A model generated the notes under the pieces. That model saw only the letters and a program-made list of their open reading frames with translations. It did not search any database and was not told where the DNA came from. The position numbers and the translations under genes were made by a program. Shown here piece after piece: positions 24,006 to 35,518 of a DNA stretch of 64,000 nucleotides. The stretch is taken from contig VTPC01000943.1 in the NCBI GenBank assembly GCA_011009095.1, positions 46,167-110,166 of the forward strand, read 5' to 3'. Numbering within the stretch: the stretch's first letter is position 1; each line of letters begins with the position of its first letter. This DNA is from Ignelater luminosus (taxonomy: Eukaryota; Arthropoda; Insecta; Coleoptera; Elateridae).

Positions 24006-24297
24006 TTTGAAATTTTATTTAATACATACAAAGTGTCGTTAAAAAAGTATTCATTTACAAAAATAATTTTGCATTAAAAAAATTAAAACTGACCTATTTT
24101 TAAAAAAATCAATAAAATTGTGACAGAAGGTAATTAATTTTGTATTTATTGATTAGTTTCCTAGCAACAGAAATCATCAATTTATTTTTTAATGACTGAC
24201 ATGTTATATTTAGGTCATATTAAATTGTTCAGTCAATATTTCCGTATTCCGTTCCCATTTTCCGTATCATACTTTTTGTTTTTTAAATAAGAAAAAA
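24006..24297. promoter_or_regulatory. Divergent promoter interval of the small gene and CFAP276
   Basis: 292 bp between opposed start codons, very AT-rich, without an obvious TATA box at the expected distance. The short distance argues for a bidirectional promoter. Confidence 0.5.
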
Positions 24298-27200
24298 ATG
24301 GTCAAACGCATTCGTAACAGGGCATATCTTCCTTATGTAAGTACAGAGGGTACTATAGCAAAACCGTTTCCTCAAGTGAAAGCACCAACCAAAAAAGGGA
24401 GCAATTGGTACAGTGGTTTGACACCATTTGAAAGAGTGTATGCTCATCAAACACTAGCTAGTGTGAGAAGATATGCACACTTTAAACCATTCAGGTAATA
24501 AAGTAAATAGATTAGTTCTTCTTTTAAATAAGTTATCAATATTTGTGTGGTATACATTATAAAGAGCATTTGAAGAATAAATATGTTTTAAGATCATTGA
24601 CATTACAGTATATGCTTTATGTAAAAGGAAAATGTTCAAATTGAGAACTACTACTGTAACTAAGACTACATTTGTAAACATAATTAGCATAATTAACATT
24701 ATTATGGAGGTAAAACATGCTGTAAGTGTTGTCTATATTTCATATAATGAAATCTTCAATTTTTCTTTTACATTATTAGTAACTTTACATTATGTATAGC
24801 GTTTTCAATAAAAAGTCAATAAAGGCTTTCTAGAACAATGACGCAGATTTATTTTAAAACAATATAATCTTATTATTAAGTAAACTAATAATTTAATAAT
24901 GACTGTATTTTAATTTAAGGCAATAGCTGTTTGTGTCCGTGTAAGGTGTGTTGCCTAACTTAAAACAAGCAATTTCGGAATGACGAATATTCCTGATTTT
25001 TTCCAATTGTTTTCACTTTAAGTGATACCACGCGTTACTTTTATCTATAAAAAGGGGTGGTTACGCTTTTTTCTATCGTTTTAATGTACATTGTCTGGTT
25101 CTCTAAAGCAAACAAACACAATACAAAAAACCTCTTTCAACTAAATTAATTTATAAATCCAGAAAAGATAGGTAGGATCCTTCTTAGGCATTTAACTTAT
25201 GTTTGAGTATTGAGTATTCTCAGTTCAAAACATCCATTTGTGATCTACTAATAAGACTAATCTAATGTGCTTGGTGTCTAAAAAGTCATCATCACCTTAG
25301 TAAGCTTTTAGTTAAAGCACAGTTAAAGTTAAAACCAGCATTTAAAAAGGCCTTCGTTACTTATCACGAGAAATTATATATAATCTTGCCTGACATTTGT
25401 TCATGGCACTATAATATAAAAATAATGTCAGGATAAAAGGCATGGCTAACGTGACCATACGTCTCGTTTTGAACGGGATTGTTCAGTTTTCACGCTTTCT
25501 GTCCCGTTGTCCCGAAGGAAAACAGAAACGTCCCGTTTTCACACAATGTTTTAATGAACTAGATAATTCGATATTTTAGTGTATTTAAGTTAAAAATTGA
25601 TGTTAGTTTTAAGATTATAGTTCTCATTTGATGTTTTTTATAATTGGACGTACTCTTTTTCTAAAATAATCATTCGAAATCTTCTTAAATTATTTGATTG
25701 CATAAGTTTTTTTGTGTTTCTGCGCATTATGATTACAAGTTTAGTATGTTTGTTTACTTTAGTTTATTTTTAAAGATTGGTGTTCTTACAAAATTAGAAT
25801 AAATTCAATGCGTTGTTTAAGTACTTATTTTAGGTAGATACGTTCGTAATCTTTGCCATATTGTGTTAGAGTAGTAATTTTGACCTTATTGTAATTTAAT
25901 TTTTGTTTTGATACGTATTTCTCTCGTGTTTTTTGTTTCTATAAAATTTGTGAGTTTCAATAATCATTTTTAATCAAATTCTTAATAAAAAAAATTTGCA
26001 ACAATATTGACATGTTTAGTTTATTTTTTCAGATGATATTTAATTTACATTAAACTATAAGGTGTCCCGTTCTGGAGCAAAAAATGGCCACGTTAGGCAT
26101 GGCAGTAAACAAACATAACCTCTCCTTATATTCACACATGAACTCTAGATTTAGGTTATGCTTATGCTGAACATGAAGCAGTTACCAAGTTACAATTAAT
26201 AATAAGTTTTAAAATTATTTGCTGAAAATTCTAAGAAGTCCTTTGGCCCCTCCATGCATAGCAGCCAATAAGGTTTAGAATTCTCAAATATAGTTCTTCT
26301 ATTAAAATGAAAATTGGAGCAGTCCTGAATATTTGCGTAGTACAGTGCATTTTTTTATTATAGAATTCAGAATATGCCGTGACTTACAATTTCTATAACA
26401 GTGTATACAGGGTTGCCAGATCTCCGGCATTCGACCGAAGTTTCAGGTTTTAAAGCACTATTCTTCGTCTCAGGTAGGCACAACTCAGATATCCGATAGT
26501 CATTTAAACTAGCGAATACCGTAAAAACTGTGCAAAGCACGTCTAAAAAATTAAAAACGGTTGCTTATTTATCTTTTATGCATCAAAGCCGATTGATGTG
26601 AGATAAAGTACTGACACCAAACGAAAAACAATCGTAAATTAGGCTTAATAACAATTCTTCCTCCGCTAGAAGCGCTGTTGCTTGGTCTCACCACAGATTA
26701 AATAAAGGTCAGATATTTCACTCCCTATTCCACCAATGTTCCCATTTTTTGTCTCTGCACATTTACATCTGCAGCTCTGAGAGTTTACCACGCCTACTCT
26801 TTTACGCGCGTTTTATGAAAAGTGCATACCAAGCTGTGCTGCTTGCGCAGTACATGTCAAAATAGCAAGGTCTGGGAGTTACTTTGAGAGACAGAGCAAT
26901 GGAATCCACAAATTTGTTGAAGTAAAATATCTGACCTTTATTTAATTTGTGGTCTCACAACCGGTGTTGCCAACCTGAGGAATCTATCCCCGAATTAAAG
27001 GATATTTTACCTAAAAATGTATCAGTTAGAAAAGGCAGTGTGACTTATCAGCGCAGAAACACAAACTGTTCGGTCCAGTTCATTTTGCAAATCTCATTAC
27101 ATTGACGTTCGTCTGGTTGTACATGTGCTTGCAGTTTGCTCTTCTGTCTTGTTTTGTGATACATCTATGGCGTCATGCATTAGCGTCGATTTTGATGATT

Positions 27201-30200
27201 CACACTGCCTTCTCTAACTAATAGATTTTTATATGGCACGTACTAGGGGATAATAGTTATTTATTGTAAGAGTGTTTCAGACAGAATTTCATCCACGCAA
27301 GAATGTTTAAACGCGAGAACGCAGTTCGGACGTTTAATTTTCTTAAGTGGATAAAACGCGGCTAAAACACGAATGCAATACAACATTTTATCCACAATCC
27401 CCAAATTATTCAAATTTAATAAAAAAATAAACCAGCATTATATAAATGTCAATATCAATAAGTAATTATGCAAACGCGACTAAAACAGGAATGCAATACA
27501 ACGTTTTATCCACAACAGTGGAATAAACTAACTTTATTTCATTAGTGGATAAAATGTTAGTTAAAACGGTTCATAAGTGTGAATAAAAATCCAATTATAA
27601 GTTGATTGTGGATAAAGAGATTTTTTAAGTTTTATGTAATAATTAAGAGATTTTTTCAGTTTCTTACCAAATTTTATTTAATAAAACCAACACTTTTATT
27701 TTCCGTTTTATTCTCATTACGCAGATAGCGTAACATACCTGAGAAAATGGCCAGCTGTATAACGTGTACTTCAATTGACTTCATTCACTTTCTTTTAACG
27801 TATCCGCATGGTCATGGTTTAACATATGGTTTCTTGGGCAAACAGAATGCGTGTGAATTATCCAAGCCCAACGCACATACAAATCTTAAGTGCTTAGGGT
27901 GTTTCAAGTTCGTTTAATTCAGGCCATTAGTGGTGACGTCAAACCCCTATATGCAGGCAACTTTGCTAACATTGATTCTAAATAGTTGCTAAATAGTTTA
28001 CATCTTTGAAGATTTAGCATAAGACATTATACAAATTTCTATTTTACCACCAAACTGTTATATAAAAACAATTCTAACACTTTTTGATAGCTATACCTAC
28101 GGAAAATTACACGCACGACCAATATGTTTGAAGTCAGTGACGTCACACTAATATCCTCTATTCGGTTACCGGTTTAATCTCAGTTTTCAGTGTTTTAGTA
28201 CTTAGTTGTGTTTGTTAAATGCTTCTTTAACAGTTAAATATATAAATCTGGTGTTGACATTAGTAAGATTATTATTATTATTAATAAGTTTTTTCCAGCA
28301 TTTATGTCAACAATAAATTCCACTAGTAATAGCGATGGAGGAGCGACAGGAGTGCTAGAGGCCTGCACGGGACGCGTTTTCTAGTCGGGCCTTTGCGCGG
28401 TCCCGGTCGTAGTTCCGATTCGGGCTGTTCGATCTTGTCGGGTCTGTCGAGGTGTTGGAGCTTGTCGGACCTTTCGGCCTTGTCGGGTCATCCGCGTCTG
28501 TCGGTCCTTTTGAACTTCTCGGGCCACACGAATCTGTTGGGGTTTTTGGATTTCTCGGCCCTTCGAGCTTCTCGGATCTGTCGGTTCGTTCGGAGCTCAG
28601 GCATGTTGGATCGTTCGGGCCTCTCCGACCTGTTAAGATCTTCGCTCCTCTCGGGCCTGTCGGGTCAATCAAGAAATTACCGGGTTTTTCTCGAACCGCG
28701 TCAAGTGTGTCCCCGGTGGGCCGGGTCTGGAAGTTTTGGCCCATGCAGGGCTCTAAAGAGTAAAGTTCAGCATGTAAATACCATTTATATATAAAAGAAG
28801 TGGTTTTCAAATTAAGGGAGATTTAAAGGATATTTTGTATATTTTTGAGGAAGATTAAACCGTGAGAGGCTGGCAACACTGCATACAACAATTAATTGAC
28901 AGCGGTTAATAACTTGTGGAGGGTTTGTTTGATAAAAATAATAACCAACAACCCGTTTTGCAAACGAAATGGAACAGAAGTTTATTACAAAAGTATTTGA
29001 CAATAAATTTCTTAATGCCAAACTTGCTGCTGATTCTCTATAGTTTGTTTTGAAACTGTGGGCCAACTAAAGATAACAACTTATCAAACCGTTCTACGAT
29101 TAATCTAGTATAGTTTAAAAACATATTTGGGTCGCTCAGACACATTTCTTGCAACTAGTTTTCATAAGCGCTTTGTTGGTTTCGATTTTGATTTGTAGGC
29201 CTGACCTACCACCTTCGCTTGTTCTTCTTTTGTTTCTCTTCAAGTAATAGAAAGCTGCTAAAAATGTTGCTGTGGTGATTATTAACTGTTGGTTCATTTT
29301 TTTGATGTAATAAGTCATAAAAACACGAAAAATAACTTTACTTTAATGTTATGTCAAACAGCTGGCGCGAAATTCGTGGAAATTAATCGCAAAAATTTGA
29401 AGTTTAGTAACACCCACATCCCACAAATCTTAAACAGTAACTTGTTTTTTCTATACAATTTATGCTTATTAGAAGTCATTAAATCAGTTATAAGTAGTTT
29501 CCAAATCTTGTGACACGCGAAATGCGCAAAAGGCGGAGCTTATTGCACAAGAAAAAGAAAGGAAATTGTAAAAATCATGCCTTTCCAAACACATTCGCTC
29601 TTACGTTAGCGAATATTTTAGGTTAGGTTTAGTTTTGCTTTGAAGAAGAATAAAATTGTTTAATAGTTATTTACGTACCAGCGGAGGAAAGTATTTGTTG
29701 CGGGCAAGACGTGAATACTGCACTCAAGGCGAAGCAGAGAGCGTAATCACATCAAGACTGTAATATTACTCCCGTGGGACGTACAACATTTTTTCGCTCG
29801 TAAACTAAATTAATTTTCATTTGGAACAGGGACGTAATGATTCATTACAGCCCTCGGGACGTTATAAGGGCGGAAAAAATTATCAATAGCATCAATGAAT
29901 GGCAAAGACTCTGTACCGCTAACAAACAAAAGGCAAACAACTTGACAACTCAATGCACCAACAGCTTAAAAAATAACGACGCATAACAATTAGCAACATT
30001 TCTAGCTTGAACTGTAGTTCCGTCCGGCTAAAATTTGTCTTCTACACATCAAAGGTCACGAGATCTGGAAAATACTCTAAATAAGAAGTAACTGATCTAC
30101 GTTTTATTTTAGCACGTCGAATAAAAAATATCTCAATGTAGGCGAAATTCTAAACATTTTGCTTTCTTGCAGTGGGCTTATACCTGAGGATGAATTGGAC

Positions 30201-33200
30201 TTCTTCATGGCTTCTCCTTACAACCACAGTTTAGATTCGTTCCCTGAAAAAGGCGACCCATGTTTACAAGCTGAAACACTTGGTATGGATACATGGAGAA
30301 GATTAAGAAATACAAGAGATTTGCAACCTGAAAGAGATGCCAAGGGCCCTGACGCCATGCTGTTGTATGAAGGTGGAAAACTAATTGAAAGATATAATAA
30401 TGTAAGAACAAGACTTGGGATTCTATATGTTCGTTCATGTTTCATTTTTTTTTGTTTGGCATCATCTTTAAGCAGTTATTTAAATTCGTGACGGCAAAAC
30501 AATTTTCACAAGAGTTTGGTATTGTGCGGAGGAGTGAGAACGTGTTGCTATTGAAGCGACTCCCTACCCTGGCCGAAGTTTGGGACTTGTGGTCGCCGGA
30601 AGTTCCTTCCACTATGGTTCAGATGTTTCCTGAATTGAGGTATCTAGGCTTCTGAACGCCTCCTAGACAACGCTGCTAAGGGAAGAAGCCGTCTACAAGT
30701 CGCCGCCAAACTATTCGTGTTCTCTAGGTTGATCTTGCAATTGATCGTCGAGAGGTGAGGATCGTACAGGTTACGAAAGCTCGGCCGTGTGACACCGCTC
30801 TCCACCAAGCCCCGGTCAGTTGGTTCTTGGCGGTGTGGTTCTGAAAAGTAAAACCACCATTCTTCTGGCCAATAATAGTGTTTTTGCCCTCCAAACACCG
30901 TATTTTGCAAATCAAGCTCGCCACTGCATCGGTACTGCACTCATCACTTTAGCAACGTATGAACCCTTGATACGATGCTTCAGACATTGCTTAGTTCTGG
31001 GTTCTTAGACGGACACTGTCTCTCTCCACGTTTCCACGTACTCGCTATGACGATGGTTTTCACTACAAGATGAAGACTTCCTCGCATGCTTCTTACTGAC
31101 ACTCATTACTGATCAGCGTCCTTCCTTCACCGCTACAATTCTAGCCAGTCTACAAGTCGCCTCACCAGCCACTCGGTCGCTACCTGGTTGCTGGCCCAGG
31201 AACGTTCAAATGTCTATCAGAGGACCTGGATTGACGATGACGTCACGGAGAGGAATGTCCTAAAGTTTCCTGGAGATCTGCGATATAAATCTCTTCGGGT
31301 GACATCAGTACTGGTGCGGCTACCGAAACCATTACTGCTCCCGTCGACGCCGTCCAACCGCCCAGTACCGCATACTCAAACTTGACTGTAGACTTAGCCT
31401 GGGCAGATTGATTTTGTGCCACCTGCTTTTTGTGGGTCAACTGCGTTTTCTTATGTTTGCACTTCTAGGCCATTTCATCTTTGAAAATTTAATATTTGAT
31501 GATTGAAGAGGAGTTTAACTGCTAAATAGTCACCTCACAATTGAAGGGGTGGATGGATAAAGGTGCTATGTGACATTTTTGAATTGTGGTGTTAGCCTCT
31601 TTATTCATACTATTTACGCAAGAATTGTGTTAAATAGCACCTTTATGTACTTCATATCTTATATCGGAATTAGGTAACGCTTGACTGACTAGAAAAGGTA
31701 TACCATAGGTTACTAAAGCACATCATAACATCTTTATTCACACTGAAATCTCAAAAAAACGGAAAATGTCACATAGCACCTTAATCCATCCGCTCCTTAA
31801 ATTGTCACTTTCCTGAAGATACTCATTTGCAAGCTGAATGCTGTCGTTTTGCAAGATAATTAGATTGTGACACTCATGTGAATCTGTTCTTGTTGCTTGT
31901 ATGTTAGATAATAGTTCTATATTCATATGATATCGCTATGTGTTCTTCAATCTGCTAAGCAATCTCTCTTATAGGCAAACTCTGCTGCCTCAAAATAATA
32001 ATATCCGTTTAGTTTAGATGTTCACCATGGTCGTCATGAAGGATGCAGCGAGAGCGTGTGTTTTTATAGCAAGTACTATCTAAATACTGTATCTACAACA
32101 AAAAAAGAGACTAGAAGGTTCACAGAAAGGAAATAATTGAATATGGAAGAAGAGACTCGAAATCTTGAATTTCTTGATTGCAGGGTGTGATGCACTAGCG
32201 AACGATCAGCTAAAGCCCTGCACGGGCCGAAAATGAAAAAACCTGGTAACTTCTTGATTAGTCTGAAAAATCCATAAGGCTTGAGAGACCCAAGATGTCC
32301 GAACAACACAAGAAGCCCGAACGATCCGACAGGATCGGGAAGCCTGAAGGGTTGACACATCTGAGAGGCCCGACAGGCCTGATGTGGCCAAACGACCCGA
32401 CAAACCCGATTGTGCCGACAGGCCCGATTATGCCCGTAGGTCCGAAAAGATTTTTAAACTGAGGCTCGGCTTGACCTAAACCCAAACTTTGGGCAGGGCC
32501 GCACAAAAGCCTAACCAAAAAACTCAGCTCGTGCAAGCTTCTACAGTACAGTATGAAACTTCTCCGTTTCAGTTCAGTATAAAGCTAATGCATATTCCAG
32601 TCCGTATATAGAAAACGCCCGTCTGACTCAGTAAGAAAATGGTTTTGATCTTGTGCAGTACGAAAATCTACCTCTGGTTCAGTATGAAAATAATGGTTGT
32701 ACGGGTTAGTACGAGAATAACGCCTGTCGAAGTCAGTATGACTATCTTTTGGTGCAGTTTAGTACGAAAATAATCCGAGTCAGTACTAATATTTCGGTTC
32801 AGTACAAAAGTAACGGCCCGAAAAGTCCGACCGACTCGATACGCTTGACAGGTTTGACAAACCGGAACAGCTCGACAAGCCCGACAGGACCGTAAAGCGC
32901 AACCGAACAGGCCTGAAAAACGCGACAGCCCGAACAGCCGGAGAGGTCCGCAAAGCCCAACAAGTTTTTAAAATGAGGTCCGGCCTGACCTGAACCCGAG
33001 CTTCGGGCCGGGATGCATATAGGCCCGACTAAAAAACCTGTTACGTGAAAATCTCTATAATCAACAAGTTGTTTTCATGTTCGAAGGCGGGATAGTGGCA
33101 TTTGTTAGTAGAATTGCGGACAAATGACCAAGTTTTAGTTTGATTTTCTCAGTAGTGACTCTAAAGATACCTCAGAAGATGAAGAGCGACTTCTTGTTCT

Positions 33201-34031
33201 CGTCACAAACCGCGTTGCAAGAATTGAAAGCGTCAATTTCTTGAGGAAATACTAAAAGACTAGCAAACAACTTCACCATAGCGGAACAAATAAGATTAGT
33301 TAGAGTATCTGTCTGTAAAGTAAGTCCTTCTGCTGCTTCTGCTTTTTTCGAAACGTCTCGTTGTAAGTAAGCTGTGTAGACCATATTGTTATCCTCGTAA
33401 GTAGGAAACTTGATAGTATCACATCTTATTCAAGATATACACGTGTTCCACACATTTCTCACAGAGAACTGCTCTAATGACACATCTTAATTAGATTTGA
33501 TAGTCAAGCTGCGCTGAAAGTTGTATTGGAAAGTTAACTTCCACAAACATTGAAAAATCTGTTTGAGGAAAAGCATCGCAAGTGCTGGACAGTTTCCATT
33601 ATTCATCCGAGAACCGTTCAGAAAACAACAGAACAAATACTAGATTTCAGCAGAAGATAAACTCGAATGAAAAGTGTAAATCAAAGCATGCAGATCTTTC
33701 TTGGTGGTGGCTCTCAATCTCATTTTATAACCAAATTTAAATAAAAAGGAAATAGATACATATAGATATTATCGAAAGGTAAAAATGTCATCTTCCAATA
33801 GGTATATGTTACATTGTAATTTACACGGATATGTATGATAAAATTAACAAAAACTCGAAATATTCTAATTATAATTATTGTCTTTTGTAGAGTCATCCTG
33901 TACTAATAGGAGGAATAAAAGAAAAAGAACACCCGAGTCACGTAAAGTTAATGAATTCATCCCATCATTCGCCACAAACCAATGCTGGATATTGCAGACA
34001 AGACAGAGATGGCACATTCTTTCAGTATTAA
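24298..34031 (+). CDS. CFAP276: Cilia- and flagella-associated protein 276 (C1orf194 homologue)
   Basis: In vertebrates CFAP276 is a microtubule inner protein inside axonemal doublets; in an insect it would serve the sperm flagellum and ciliated sensory neurons. Three exons match in phase: 24298-24494, 30173-30401 and 33891-34031, giving 188 residues (human 169). Conserved blocks are QTLASVRRYAHFKP (human PTITSMRRDAYYFDP), IPEDELDFFMASPYNHSLDS (human IPKDDLDFRLAALYNHHTGT), and the C-terminus SPQTNAGYCRQDRDGTFF (human SPHTAATNGGYSRKKDGGFF). The first exon alone looks like a complete 66-residue gene because the donor AG|GTAATA contains an in-frame TAA; the conserved continuation shows it is not. 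Introns of 5.7 and 3.5 kb are full of repeats. It is divergent from the DUF4485-like gene. Confidence 0.88.
24495..25438. other. CFAP276 intron 1, 5' part, nothing recognised
   Basis: AT-rich intron sequence without recognised repeats or coding similarity. Confidence 0.4.
25439..26103. mobile_element. Non-autonomous hAT-type element (MITE) with 8-bp target duplication
   Basis: The element occupies 25447-26095 (649 bp). Its ends are inverted: TAACGTGACCAT at the left, and TAACGTGGCCAT when the right end is reversed, with the similarity continuing into GAACGGGA. Both sides carry the identical 8 bp GGCATGGC (25439-25446 and 26096-26103), the duplication length made by hAT transposases. No coding remains are visible. 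The exact flanks suggest a fairly recent insertion. Confidence 0.85.
26684..26958. mobile_element. Short MITE with TIRs and 7-8-bp target duplication
   Basis: About 259 bp (26692-26950). The left end is CACAGATTAAATAAAGGTCA, and the right end inverted is ACAAATTAAATAAAGGTCAG, with the match extending through AGATATTT(C/T)ACT, roughly 33 bp in all. GGTCTCAC flanks it on both sides (26684-26691 and 26951-26958). It is noncoding, and the superfamily is uncertain because the duplication could be read as 7 or 8 bp. Confidence 0.8.
27340..27560. repeat. Tandem-like pair of 45-bp repeats around a TTATCCAC motif
   Basis: Two copies of a roughly 45-bp unit at about 27355-27400 and 27473-27516. Both read CGCG(G/A)CTAAAACA(C/G) and then GAATGCAATACAAC(A/G)TTTT followed by ATCCACAA. 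The complement GTGGATAAAA occurs at 27347 and again at 27547, so the units are bracketed by inverted GTGGATAAA motifs. Probably the remains of a small element with subterminal repeats. Confidence 0.6.
27561..28355. other. CFAP276 intron 1, middle part, nothing firm
   Basis: No recognised repeat or gene. At 28296-28360 a polypyrimidine tract with TTTTTTCCAG precedes a short open frame beginning MSTINSTSNSDGG that runs into the GC-rich array; no support for it being a real exon. Confidence 0.35.
28360..28757. repeat. GC-rich minisatellite element, copy 1
   Basis: Starts GCCTGCACGGG and ends CCCATGCAGGGC, so its ends are an imperfect inverted repeat. The interior is a degenerate tandem of about 12 bp rich in CTCGGGCCTGTCGG. 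Long open frames on both strands translate to Gly/Pro/Leu/Ser-rich repeats, an artefact of the multiple-of-three unit. Related copies lie at 32213, 32815, 49675 and 56485. Confidence 0.8.
28812..29330 (-). pseudogene. PIF/Harbinger (HARBI1-like) nuclease fragment
   Basis: Minus-strand remains. One frame begins MNQQLIITTATFLAAFYYL followed by a basic KRNKRR stretch (about 29294-29210), like the start of insect HARBI1-type proteins. A neighbouring frame carries LSDPNMFLNYTRLIVERFDK and then LLSLVGPQ (about 29135-29055), the conserved N-terminal block of Harbinger nucleases. The frame is shifted between the two and no catalytic DDE region follows, so this is a truncated relic of a DNA transposon inside CFAP276 intron 1. 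Confidence 0.6.
29331..30172. other. CFAP276 intron 1, 3' part, nothing recognised
   Basis: No repeat ends or coding similarity recognised up to the acceptor CTTGCAG at 30166-30172. Confidence 0.4.
30500..31440. repeat. GC-rich unclassified block in CFAP276 intron 2
   Basis: About 900 bp of clearly higher GC than the intron around it, with multiple overlapping short open frames on both strands (for example minus 30940-30644 and 31440-31243) and no recognised domain. Composition and compactness suggest the noncoding end of a mobile element, but no terminal repeats were found. Confidence 0.35.
31534..31801. mobile_element. Short inverted-repeat element (MITE-like)
   Basis: The left end near 31534 reads GGGTGGATGGATAAAGGTGC and the right end, reversed from about 31800, reads GGAGCGGATGGATTAAGGTG. 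The match continues through CTATGTGACATTTT in both, for about 37 bp. Length is about 267 bp and it is noncoding. Flanking AATTG occurs on both sides but is partly palindromic, so the target duplication is uncertain. Confidence 0.65.
31802..32205. other. CFAP276 intron 2, middle, nothing recognised
   Basis: Intronic sequence without recognised features. Confidence 0.35.
32213..32530. repeat. GC-rich minisatellite element, copy 2
   Basis: Begins AGCCCTGCACGGGCC and ends around GGGCAGGGCCGCAC, with an interior of degenerate CCCGACAGGCCCGA units, inverted relative to copy 1. The right part (TTTTTAAACTGAGGCTCGGC) matches the right part of copies 3 and 4, so this is a defined element and not free simple sequence. 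Confidence 0.75.
32815..33050. repeat. GC-rich minisatellite element, copy 3
   Basis: Starts with CGGCCCGAAAAGTCCGACCG, ends with TTTTTAAAATGAGGTCCGGC and CCCGAGCTTCGGGCCGGGA, the same arrangement as copy 2. Between copies 2 and 3, 32570-32810 contains several loose copies of TTCAGTA(C/T)GAAAATAA, a separate short degenerate repeat. Confidence 0.7.
33060..33890. other. CFAP276 intron 2, 3' part, nothing recognised
   Basis: No feature recognised up to the acceptor TTTTGTAG at 33883-33890. Confidence 0.4.
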
Positions 34032-35515
34032 GATCACATTTGATCTTTCAAGCTTTCCAATGGTATCAGTATTATTAATCGTACTATTCCACTCGCACAC
34101 TTGTGATTCATTATATCTAGATGAATATTTAGAAAAACGATGTTAGATTATGAAAAATTTAATAATTATTATATTAAATTATATTTATTGATATACTTTA
34201 TACATTATTTTATTATTATTGTAATTAAAAATAATGCACAAGTAAATGAATACCTATCCAATCTCTTTTATTACATTGTTCTTAAGGTATGTATTAGTAA
34301 TGAGTTGAACTTCACACATATGATTTCATTAATTAGTTAAATTAAGATTTACTTGTTTAATTTTTATATATTTATCAGACTGTGAACCATTAAGAGATCT
34401 TAAATACGTGAATATTTTTTATCTACCAATCATTATGACGTGATATGTGTATATGTGTTGTTACACACAACGGTACATTTTTCGTATAATAATATTCCTT
34501 GTTAATTAGACTTTAATTTGATGTTCGCGTTAAGGAAAAAAACTTCCTGATCTTTCACATATTTTCTTGTATAGAAAAAAAAAGTATTCTACGATTAAAA
34601 ATATTTTCTTTTGAAGTTAATGTTGTCGAGCTTAAATCGTCTTTACTATTATCAAATTATCATTTAGGTATGTATCACCAGGCATGTTGTTACCTAATTA
34701 TTATATTCCACTTGTTTTTAAGTTTAGCAATTAGAACAGTTTTTATACCTGCAGAAGGTATATTGAACTTTGTATGATAATTATTAACAGTTGAGGTGTC
34801 TTAATAACAAATCATTAGAATATTTTACATAAATTAGATACCTACCAACGTTACTACTTCTAAATGTATGTTTTAGTATTAGCTACTACCAGATAATTTC
34901 TTTCACGGGATTACCCCAGATTAAAAAGAAATTGTTGATTAGAAATGCACAAAAGTAATGATACTGATGCATTTGTTGAAACAACTGTGCAATTAATGTC
35001 TTTTATACGTTTAATTTCGTGCTGGAACTAATTATTTCGTAACTTTTTGCACTTAATAAACATCACGATTTTATAAACAATTATCTCGATATAATAGCAA
35101 TTTAAAACAACATTCTTAGATGAATAAATTCGAACAGGAAGAAAAGAGTATAACATTTCAAAAACCAAATGTGTTCATGTGGTGTAACCAAACTACAAGA
35201 ATTCCATTACTCTTATATTGTAAAGCGCTTACCTAATCTAGAGCGATGCTTCTCATGTCAGTCAAAAGAAACATTAAAGATTACCAATAATAACCCAGAA
35301 ACATACAAAAGTCCTTCTAGATTAATGTCTAGAATATCACTGCTAATACAGAAAACAGAGAAAAACTGTATTTATGAATGAAAGGGGGATGATTTCAGAA
35401 TGATTTCGAAGATACGTAGAGCCAGCATTAAAAGCAACAGCCAAAATAAGAAAACTACATAACGAACAAATTCTTAAAGTTTAGAGATGTCTTGCCTGTC
35501 ATATTTTTTATTTAA
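34032..35515. other. Gene-poor AT-rich interval
   Basis: Very AT-rich. Probably includes the CFAP276 3' UTR. Short open frames (34140-34340, 35169-35381) resemble nothing I know. Confidence 0.4.
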
Positions 35516-35518
35516 CTG

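Noticed and set aside
24298-24498. Stand-alone 66-residue gene
   Set aside because: The last codons overlap a splice donor, and the following in-phase exons complete a CFAP276 protein.
28306-28380. First coding exon beginning MSTINSTSNSDGG after a good acceptor
   Set aside because: No phase-compatible continuation or similarity, and it lies inside CFAP276 intron 1.
28393-28810. Collagen-like Gly/Pro-rich open frames on both strands (also at 32076-32536, 49606-49838 and 56564-57355)
   Set aside because: They come from GC-rich tandem units whose length is close to a multiple of three; several frames are open at once and no gene structure surrounds them.
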